A stretch of DNA of 64,000 bases, from positions 2,384,001-2,448,000 of the forward strand of contig NC_007406.1 in the NCBI RefSeq assembly GCF_000012725.1. Reading direction: 5' to 3'. This document shows, piece after piece, positions 57,839 to 64,000 of this stretch. The first letter of the stretch is position 1. Every line of letters starts with the position of its first letter. This stretch comes from Nitrobacter winogradskyi Nb-255 (GTDB lineage Bacteria; Pseudomonadota; Alphaproteobacteria; Rhizobiales; Xanthobacteraceae). The position numbers and the translations under genes were made by a program. The notes below the pieces were generated by a model. The model was not told the DNA's origin, ran no database searches, and saw only the letters and a program-made list of their open reading frames with translations.

Positions 57839-58042
57839 TCACCACTTCCGGCTACCGAACCAATCGTCGATTTCCTTCTTGGCCTGATCTTTCTGGTATC
57901 CGTAGCGCTCCTGAATTTTTCCTTCGAGCTGTTCACGCTTGCCGTTGATGACATCAAGATCATCGTCCGTCAGCTTGCCCCATTTCTCCTTCACGGAGCC
58001 CTTGAGTTGTTTCCAGCTTCCTTCGACACGATTCCAGTCCAT
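57839..58042 (-). CDS. csbD: CsbD family small stress protein
   Basis: This 67-residue protein begins MDWNRVEGSWKQLKGSVKEKWG and has DDDLDVINGKREQLEGKIQERYGYQKDQAKKEIDDW, the CsbD pattern. CsbD-like proteins are abundant general-stress proteins of unknown activity. GGGAG precedes the ATG. A terminator lies right after the stop. A second terminator separates it from the neighbouring small gene. Confidence 0.95.
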   Translation of the reverse strand: MDWNRVEGSWKQLKGSVKEKWGKLTDDDLDVINGKREQLEGKIQERYGYQKDQAKKEIDDWFGSRKW

Positions 58043-58149
58043 CGCAATCTCCCTTGTTGCCGGGATATAATACGGAGATGGCCCAGTCGTTCCCGAGCAA
58101 GCGAAGCCGGATAGAGGATGGTGAGCGAGAGGAGCATGGAGATCAAAGA

Positions 58150-58173
58150 AAAACCCCGCCGAAGCGGGGTTTG
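58150..58173 (-). terminator. Rho-independent terminator of the Gly/Tyr/Arg-rich gene
   Basis: AAACCCCGC - CGAA - GCGGGGTTT follows the stop of the next minus-strand gene by a few bases. It nearly repeats the csbD terminator. Confidence 0.85.
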
Positions 58174-58177
58174 AAAC

Positions 58178-58489
58178 TCAGTAACGATAGAAGCGTCGGG
58201 GAGCATAGTACCGGGGACCATAGAAGCGACGCGGCGCATAGTATCTCCGACCATAACCATATCTCGGACCGAAGCCATATCGCGGGCCGAAGCCGTACCG
58301 CGGCCGATAATATCGGCGGCCATAGCCATAGTACTGGACCTGCTCGACGTGAGGCGTGACACCTGCGGGAGCAACAATCGCGGCTGGCGACAAAGGAGCT
58401 GCCGAGGCGGTGTGGCTACCAAGGACTGCGACGAGTCCGGCCATCACGGCGGCCGCGGCGACAAGTTTAAGGTTCCAGATGATTCTCAA
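58178..58489 (-). CDS. Gly/Tyr/Arg-rich small exported protein
   Basis: This 103-residue protein starts at TTG (complement of 58487-58489), which is well supported by an upstream AGGAG. A signal peptide ends near SHTASA. The mature part is almost all repeats of RYYRPRYGFGPRYG and APRRFYGPRYY. Such Tyr/Arg-rich exported proteins are common in Bradyrhizobiaceae and have no known function. They may coat the envelope or bind polyanions. A terminator sits right after the stop. Confidence 0.75.
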   Translation of the reverse strand: MRIIWNLKLVAAAAVMAGLVAVLGSHTASAAPLSPAAIVAPAGVTPHVEQVQYYGYGRRYYRPRYGFGPRYGFGPRYGYGRRYYAPRRFYGPRYYAPRRFYRY

Positions 58490-58652
58490 TTTTACGCTCC
58501 TTCTTTCGTTCCAAACGCCTCATACCCGAAGCTTTATTTACGGGCGGAGAGTTCCGTTTCCAGTTCGTCAGAACTCCCCTGGACGACAGGCAGGTCAAAT
58601 TCGCATTCTGCCGCGGCCAAAATTTGGCATTCGAACATCCAGTCAATGAGAA

Positions 58653-58682
58653 GACCCGTCCGGGGGGACAACCGGACGGGTC
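58653..58682. terminator. Strong stem-loop, possible terminator
   Basis: GACCCGTCCGG (58653-58663) pairs with CCGGACGGGTC (58672-58682), an 11-bp perfect stem. There is no run of T on either side, so it may be a terminator with other function. The 58490-58825 stretch contains no other feature I can support. Confidence 0.55.
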
Positions 58683-58825
58683 AAGCCATATGGGCGCTGG
58701 GGTGGATGGGCGCTCGCGCCTGATATAGCCTCGGGGAGTTTGGCCTCCCACACTTGTTCTGTCGTCGCGCCCCGGAAAAACGTTCAAGACGATCTGAAAA
58801 TTTTTAAAGGGTATGGAAAGGTTAT

Positions 58826-60724
58826 CTATCTCGCGGACGGATCAGCGCCGCGCGATTCCAGACCCGCCGGCGCCGGCTGCTGCTCGCTTGAAGACGCGGT
58901 TTCACCAGCCGCTTCATCGGCGCTACCGGATACGACAGTCGCCGGACCGGACACCGCGATGGCCGGCATCTCCTTGTCAGCGGCGGGACCGGCGTTGTCC
59001 GGGACAGACTGCACCGCGCGATACGCATCCGCCTGACCGGCCCCGAACAGATCATCGCGGCCCGGCGCCCCGAGGTCCCGCGCGCTCGTCATCAGGATGG
59101 CCCGGACTTCGGCGGGTTTCAGCGCCGGACGACGCTCCAGGATCAGCGCTGCGAGACCGCTGATGTAAGCCGCGGCGAATGAAGTCCCCGACGTCATCTG
59201 ATATTTACGGTCCGGCGCGGGAAGGAAGATATCGACGCCGGGAGCCGCGACCGCGACATGACTGCCGCGATTGGAGGCCGGGAACAGCCGGTCGTCCGCA
59301 TCGGTCGCGCTGACCGCGATCACCTGCGCGGCGGCGGCCGGATGGAGCGGCGGCGATTTTGGACCTGCATTGCCGCTCGCGGCCACCAGGACGATGCCCT
59401 TCTCCGCCGCGGCGGCAATGCCGCGCGAGACCAGTGCATCCTTCGGACCAGCGAAACTCATATTGATGATCCGCGCGCCATAAGCCGCCGCGTGATCGAG
59501 ACTTCTCAAGATGGTGAACGAGGTGCTCTCGGCCGCACCCTGCGTCACGCCGAACGCGCGGATCGCGAGAATCCTCGCGGACGGCGCGCTCCCCATCAGC
59601 CGCGCATGGGCGACGATCGCGCCGGCAACCCCGGTGCCGTGAACGTGCGGCTTACCCTTGCCGTCGAGCGCGTCGAAACTCGCCGCTATCGAGCCGGCGA
59701 GTTCAGGATGATCGACGTCGATCGCGGAATCGATCACCGCGACAATGACGCCCTCGCCATTTGCCAGCCTATGCGCTTCGGGCAACCGCAGCTTCGCCAG
59801 CGCATATTGCGCAGGATCGCCTTCGGTGACGGCCTCCGTATTCTGGTCCTGCAGAATATAACGGAAATTCGGCTGCGCCGAACGCACGGCCTCATCGGCG
59901 CGCAGTTCGCGTTGCACATCCTCGACCGGCCGGCGGCCTGCGATGCGGAACAGGCTGACCGTACTGCCGGTCAGCGGAAAATCCTGCGAGGCGATTAGCT
60001 GCAACCAGTGCCGCCGCGCCAGCGCCGTGAGTTGCGCTTCCCCCATCGTTTCCGTCTCGGCGACGATCTCGCCGGGCAGATAATTGCGCGTCACCGCCGC
60101 CTGCCCCGCATTGCGGCGAGGCCCGCTGTTCTGATCCCGAGGCGGCGGGCCATTGCCTCCGAGGTCGACCACGAACGGACGGCCGTTGCAGTCGCCGCTC
60201 ATCGCTCCATTGCCGCGGGCGCAAGCCGGAAAGGTGTTGGGCGCGTAGCGAATGTAGGAAATACCTGACGCCGTGACCCCGATAACCGGCTTTCGCGGCT
60301 TTCGTTCACGGCTGACCGTCTTGCGGGGCTGGGGACGCGATGGCCGGCGGTTCACATTTTCGTCGCGCTCGATGGCGCGGTCAGGGACTTCGACATAGGG
60401 GGCCCTGCTGGAAGCTCCCGTCGCGCCGAGCATCAGCCCGTAGCCCAAACCCAGACCCAGGCCCAAACCCGATCCCAAGCCCGACCCCATGCCGCGCGGT
60501 CCCCCGCCCCGGTCAGGAAATCCGGTCATGCCGCCGCCCGGCGATGGCATCGGCGCGCGCCCCTGCATACCGAAGCTCGGAGAGCCCCTGAAACCTTGCA
60601 TATTGCCTTGCGCATGGGCTGGCGAAGCATCGCTTGCGAGCCAGCACAGACCCGTCAGGGCAAAGAGCGCGCCGCTCCATTTCATTCTGCCCGTCATGCG
60701 CTGGCGCATCACGCGGTTCTCCAT
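58826..60724 (-). CDS. Exported S8 (subtilisin-like) serine peptidase
   Basis: This 632-residue protein has a signal peptide (about residues 15-38), a Gly-rich region, a basic linker, and a prodomain-like segment (about 214-289, NYLPGEIVAETETMGEAQL...QPNFRY). The S8 catalytic domain follows, with D332 in IDSAID, H362 in VHGTGVAG and S515 in TSGTSFAAA. N452 in ASGNAGP is the oxyanion Asn. It is 62 bp downstream of an anti-sigma gene and probably in the same operon. An alternative start is the Met at residue 6 (60709), which has GGAG upstream. Confidence 0.9.
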   Translation of the reverse strand: MENRVMRQRMTGRMKWSGALFALTGLCWLASDASPAHAQGNMQGFRGSPSFGMQGRAPMPSPGGGMTGFPDRGGGPRGMGSGLGSGLGLGLGLGYGLMLGATGASSRAPYVEVPDRAIERDENVNRRPSRPQPRKTVSRERKPRKPVIGVTASGISYIRYAPNTFPACARGNGAMSGDCNGRPFVVDLGGNGPPPRDQNSGPRRNAGQAAVTRNYLPGEIVAETETMGEAQLTALARRHWLQLIASQDFPLTGSTVSLFRIAGRRPVEDVQRELRADEAVRSAQPNFRYILQDQNTEAVTEGDPAQYALAKLRLPEAHRLANGEGVIVAVIDSAIDVDHPELAGSIAASFDALDGKGKPHVHGTGVAGAIVAHARLMGSAPSARILAIRAFGVTQGAAESTSFTILRSLDHAAAYGARIINMSFAGPKDALVSRGIAAAAEKGIVLVAASGNAGPKSPPLHPAAAAQVIAVSATDADDRLFPASNRGSHVAVAAPGVDIFLPAPDRKYQMTSGTSFAAAYISGLAALILERRPALKPAEVRAILMTSARDLGAPGRDDLFGAGQADAYRAVQSVPDNAGPAADKEMPAIAVSGPATVVSGSADEAAGETASSSEQQPAPAGLESRGADPSAR

Positions 60725-60786
60725 CGTGGACTTTTCTCATACCTCAAGGCGGAAACGGGTCACGATCGGAATAAAGTTCACGTCCG

Positions 60787-61479
60787 CTACTCGGCAGGCA
60801 CCGCCAGGTTGACGATCCTTTCGCCCTGGAGCTTGCTCAACAGGCCAGGAAGATCCTTGTGCTGATCGAAGCGCAGCCGGAACAGGCCATTGCGGGAGGT
60901 CGAAACGACCGTCACCTGATAACTGTCCAGGAATTCAGCGATATCCGACATGCGGGCGTCCGGTGCGAACCGCACCAGTGCCTGCGGTCCCGATTCCACG
61001 CTCAATCCGCGGGTCAACGGCGCATCCGGCGCGCGGTGAGAGGCGGTCTGGAACGATTGGCCGCCATCGTCCTTCGCCAGCATCGCGGCGATCACGCCGG
61101 CCTGAAGCACCACCACCAGCGCTCCGACCGCGCCGGCGGCCGCCAGCGCGCGCGGCGAGAGGTCGCCGAAGAACCGCGACAGACGCGCCAACAGGCCAAC
61201 GCGCGCTACCGGAACCCGCGCTGCCGGCTCGGCCTCGATCGCGGCGAACAGCTTGTGCATCGCGCCGGCGGACGGAGCGCCGAGGCTTTCATTGAGCGAA
61301 ATGGTTTCGGCGTACTCATCCCGGATTACCGCATATTGCTTCGCCAGGCCCGGATCGCTGGCAAGCGCTTCCTCGACCCGGCGTGTGTCACGCGCGCTTA
61401 GCGTACCGGCGGCATGCCACGGCAACAGCCCTTCGACATCTCCCGGCCCGCCGTCCGCAACCCTCTTCGCCACTGTCAT
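60787..61479 (-). CDS. Anti-sigma factor with prodomain-like periplasmic tail
   Basis: This 230-residue protein has an N-terminal zinc-finger-free anti-sigma-like helical domain (residues about 15-80, LLPWHAAGTLSARDTRRVEEALASDP). One membrane helix lies at about 108-134. The periplasmic tail (166-230) reads ALVRFAPDARMSDIAEFLDSYQVTVV...GLFRLRFDQHKDLPGLLSKL. The tail resembles subtilase prodomains by eye. Its ATG overlaps the sigma factor stop by 4 bp. It should hold the ECF sigma factor at the membrane. A longer frame upstream is the shadow of the sigma gene. Confidence 0.85.
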   Translation of the reverse strand: MTVAKRVADGGPGDVEGLLPWHAAGTLSARDTRRVEEALASDPGLAKQYAVIRDEYAETISLNESLGAPSAGAMHKLFAAIEAEPAARVPVARVGLLARLSRFFGDLSPRALAAAGAVGALVVVLQAGVIAAMLAKDDGGQSFQTASHRAPDAPLTRGLSVESGPQALVRFAPDARMSDIAEFLDSYQVTVVSTSRNGLFRLRFDQHKDLPGLLSKLQGERIVNLAVPAE

Positions 61480-62045
61480 GGCCATCCTCGTTCTATTCCG
61501 GCTTCCTGCAGCAGACCGGCCAGTTTCTTGCGCGCGTAGAACAGCCGCGTCTTCACGGTGTTCTCGGGAATTCCGACAATCTCGGCGACCTCTTCCACCG
61601 ATTTCTCGTGATAGTAGACGAGATCGACGATCTCCCGGTGCTCCGCTGAAAGCTGCATCAGGCACTTGCGCAACGCGTTACCCGTATCCTTTTTCTGTAC
61701 CGTCACCTCCGGGTCATCGGACTGATCCTCGATCTCATTGGCTGTCTCATCGTCCAGTTCGGCATCCTTCCTGCGGCGAAGCGCAGAAAGGGCCTTGAAA
61801 CGCATGATTGCCAGCAGCCAGGTGGAGACGGCGGATCGGCCTTCGAACTTGCCAGCCTGACGCCATACATCGAGAAAAACCTCGCTGATAAGGTCTTCGG
61901 CGATCTGTTCGTTCCGCACGAGCCTCAGTCCAAACCGAAAGACCTTAACGTGATGGCGCCCGTACAGCACCTGCATGGCGAGGCGGTCGCCCTGAGCGAT
62001 CCGGGCAATCAGAGCTTCATCGGAAGCCGCCTGTGTCGCGCTCAT
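61476..62045 (-). CDS. ECF RNA polymerase sigma factor
   Basis: This 189-residue ECF sigma factor has region 2 (LYGRHHVKVFRFGLRLVRNEQIAEDLISEVFLDVWRQAGKFEGRSAVSTWLLAIMRFKAL). Region 4 includes LSAEHREIVDLVYYHEKSVEEVAEIVGIPENTVKTRLFYARKKL. Start at MSATQAASDEAL fits family length; a longer frame from 62114 has no match. Target promoters are unknown, but its own operon (anti-sigma, subtilase) is a likely target. Confidence 0.93.
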   Translation of the reverse strand: MSATQAASDEALIARIAQGDRLAMQVLYGRHHVKVFRFGLRLVRNEQIAEDLISEVFLDVWRQAGKFEGRSAVSTWLLAIMRFKALSALRRRKDAELDDETANEIEDQSDDPEVTVQKKDTGNALRKCLMQLSAEHREIVDLVYYHEKSVEEVAEIVGIPENTVKTRLFYARKKLAGLLQEAGIERGWP

Positions 62046-62143
62046 TGGCCGTCTCGTGGAATTGGTCGGGATTGCAGGAAAGAAGGTTCGATTGGCAAAG
62101 TAAAATCTTCTCAATTTACAGATATCAGCCGTCCGGCCGTGGC

Positions 62144-62192
62144 TAGATCACGATGGTTTTGGATCGAATCGATCCAAAACCATCGTGATCTA
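62144..62192. repeat. Perfect 49-bp palindrome between divergent genes
   Basis: TAGATCACGATGGTTTTGG and its complement form 23-bp perfect arms around an AAT loop. It lies about 100 bp upstream of the sigma factor start. Confidence 0.9.
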
Positions 62193-62203
62193 TTCCAACA
62201 TTT

Positions 62204-62256
62204 TAGAGCGGGATGCGGGCGGAAAACCGCTACACACTTTTCCTCATCCCGCTCTA
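62204..62256. repeat. 12-bp inverted repeat element
   Basis: TAGAGCGGGATG (62204-62215) and CATCCCGCTCTA (62245-62256) are perfect arms with a 29-bp loop. It follows the larger palindrome by 11 bp. I see no gene between 62046 and 62571; the rest is likely promoter for the divergent genes. Confidence 0.9.
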
Positions 62257-62571
62257 GGTTGTGCCCGAATCGGCGGAAAGGGCAAGCGCCAGAGAGTCCG
62301 GAAGAGGGCCGCCTCACAAGAGGCCGTCCGACACCGAAGCCAAAATCCGCAACCCGCTCAGGCAAGCGGAAATTTCCGTTTGGAAATAATGCATTAAGCA
62401 TATTCGAGGCGCCGGGGCCAGTATACCCGGACTTTAAGGCTTTCACCTTAAATTCCTGCGCTGCTACCCATCCATATTGATTCCGCCGCGTTCGGCGGGC
62501 CGCAATCCCCGGATCAGAACGACCGGAACATCGCCGCGGACACCGGGACAGAGCCACTCCAGGAAAGAGCC

Positions 62572-63680
62572 ATGGCTTCCAAATCGGCAGGGTCGGCGGA
62601 TCTGCTCGATGAGCTCCAGACCGTTCTCGTCCATGGACGATCGCGCGGCGGATCGAAACGCTGCGGCGGGTCACCGACCTGTTCCTGAACAGCACGGTCG
62701 ATTATTCCGACGAGCAGGTCACGCTCTTCGATGACGTTTTCAACTGCCTGATCCGCCATATCGAGAGTTCGGCGAAAGCACTGCTTGCCAGGCGTCTTGC
62801 TCCTGTCGCCAAGGCTCCGCCGCAGATCATTCGCGCCCTCGCCTTCGACGACCTAATCGAAGTCGCGGCTCCGGTGCTGTCGCAATCCGAGCGGCTCAGC
62901 GATGACGCGCTGATCGAGAACGTCCGCAGCAAAAGCCAGGCTCATTTGCTGGCGATCTCCACGCGCAGAGTCTTGAGCGCCGCGGTCACCGACGCGCTGA
63001 TCGAGCGGGGCAACGACGCCGTCGTCAAAAGCACCGTCAACAATGCCGACGCGGAATTCTCCGAATTCGGCTTCACGCGGCTGGTCGAACGCGCCGAAGG
63101 CGACGACGACATGGCAACCTGCATCGGAATGCGGCCGTCGATCCCCCGGCATCACTATTTGAAGCTGATCGCCAAGGCCTCCGCCACGGTGCGGGCGCGT
63201 CTCGCGGCGGCTTACCCCCAACAGGCGAACGACGTTTCGGCCGTGGTCGGCGAGGTGGCGCGGCGCGCACGCTCGGCGCCAGAGGCGATCGGAAGGGAAA
63301 CCACGATCGCGCACGGACTGGTCAGGTCGCTGTACGAAGACGGACGGCTGGACGAGCAGGAAGTCGCCTCGTTCGCGGAAGCCAGAAAGTTCGACGAAAC
63401 CAATGCCGCCATCGCCTGCCTCGCCAACGTTTCGATCTCAATCGCCGAAAAAATGATGGTCGAATCCGATACCGAAGGCGTCCTTATCCTGGCCAAGGTC
63501 AGCGGCCTCTCCTGGACAACGGTGAGAACCATCATCGACATGCGCCGCGATCTGACGCAGGTCGAAGTGACGGATATCGAAGCCGCGAGACAGACTTACG
63601 AACGTCTGCGCCAATCCACGGCGCAGCAAGTGCTGCGGTTCCATCGAACGCAACAAGCAGTTCCGGCCGGCGACGGATGA
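62572..63680 (+). pseudogene. DUF2336 family protein with a frameshift near the N-terminus
   Basis: The ATG at 62572 follows AGGAAAG and begins MASKSAGSADLLDELQTVLVHG, then hits a stop after about 38 codons. A frame one base away continues RRIETLRRVTDLFLNSTVDYSDEQVTLFDDV through to the DUF2336 C-terminus (ARQTYERLRQSTAQQVL). Adding one base near 62635-62637 restores HGTIARRIETL. Full length would be about 369 residues. DUF2336 proteins are helical repeats of unknown function. It may be a true pseudogene or a base-call error. Confidence 0.8.
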
Positions 63681-63785
63681 CCGCGGTTTCGCCGTTAAGG
63701 TCGAAAAATTCCCTTTTTCTGCCCCGGTCTGGCCACTCCCGCCGTTTCTCTTGCCGATCAGGGACCGACAAACGGGGAGATCGTC

Positions 63786-64000
63786 ATGAGCATCGGAGCC
63801 AGCGGGCGCTCGGCGTTGATCATCGCAGCGGGGCTTTTACTGGGCTTCGCGGGGCCAATGCGCGCGACCGACAGCGCCGCGGAACCCGCAGGCGTGGCCG
63901 CCGCCACCCATCCCGGACAGGCGGGAGCGCCGATCAAGCTTGGCAAGTTTTCCAAGCACCGCGCGCACAAGCGGCACGCCGCACGCACACGAAAAGTCAA
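63786..64000 (+). CDS. Exported protein, partial at right edge
   Basis: The 5' part of a gene, 71 codons long in the window, starts at ATG 63786 after GGGGAG. It has a signal peptide (MSIGASGRSALIIAAGLLLG...MRATDS), then an Ala/Pro-rich region and a basic stretch (IKLGKFSKHRAHKRHAARTRK). The gene continues beyond the window. I cannot name the family from this fragment. Confidence 0.55.
   Translation, partial: MSIGASGRSALIIAAGLLLGFAGPMRATDSAAEPAGVAAATHPGQAGAPIKLGKFSKHRAHKRHAARTRKV

Overview
The window looks like chromosome from a high-GC alphaproteobacterium of the Bradyrhizobiaceae (Nitrobacter / Rhodopseudomonas / Bradyrhizobium relatives). Pointers are a CIRCE-controlled groESL operon, a MucR regulator, a TIGR03808/TIGR03809 gene pair, a DUF5330 protein, a form II CO-dehydrogenase-type cox cluster, and many copies of a double-hairpin repeat (core near 'GCGTTTTCGAGCGAAG...') that I associate with this family. 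Nitrobacter is my best guess but it is not proven. No rRNA, tRNA or CRISPR array was found.

Layout. 1-3.6 kb: start of a CinA-like gene, usg, groES-groEL and a frameshifted small gene with an Rx3H (HEPN-like) motif. 3.8-8.9 kb: a GT39 + GT2/GtrA glycosyltransferase pair, DUF72 and DUF488 genes, and a BcsS-like exported protein. 8.9-15.7 kb: a minus-strand cox-type molybdenum hydroxylase operon (coxG, S, M, D, E, two XdhC-like genes, a MoCo-binding/MocA fusion) with no catalytic large subunit gene (coxL). 15.8-23 kb: pcaD, a membrane protein, and a complete branched-chain amino-acid-type ABC transporter (livHMGF plus livK). 23-30 kb: ccdA, a P1-family peptidase, a small glycine-rich exported protein, a beta-barrel protein, rpe, and a cobalamin riboswitch in front of btuB. 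30-38.8 kb: a peptidoglycan-binding protein and hybrid-free PAS sensor kinase, DUF5330, sufE, two abutting insertion sequences (IS5/IS427-type and IS481-type), a DnaA-domain-IV/DUF6456 protein, mucR and an envelope protein. 39-46.4 kb: M20 dipeptidase, GT87, a HerA-like ATPase, DUF4332, then the folate genes folP-folB-folK. 46.4-53 kb: methylmalonyl-CoA mutase mutA-gfa-mutB-(RsiV-like)-meaB. 53-58.5 kb: pyroglutamyl peptidase, Bcr/CflA transporter, TIGR03808 and TIGR03809 proteins, CsbD and a Gly/Tyr/Arg-rich protein. 58.8-62.1 kb: ECF sigma factor, anti-sigma factor and subtilase. 62.5-64 kb: a frameshifted DUF2336 gene and the start of an exported protein.

Connections. Cobalamin runs through the window: a B12 riboswitch drives the B12 receptor, and the mut operon encodes the B12-dependent mutase with its chaperone MeaB. 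The sigma/anti-sigma/subtilase set is the best candidate for an undescribed system: the periplasmic tail of the anti-sigma factor resembles, by eye, the prodomain-like segment of the neighbouring subtilase. Several mobile or repeat elements end in CTAG, and they supply stop codons to flanking or internal genes, including both transposases.

Start sites were chosen from Shine-Dalgarno position, overlap with the upstream gene and remembered family lengths. Nothing here was checked against a database.
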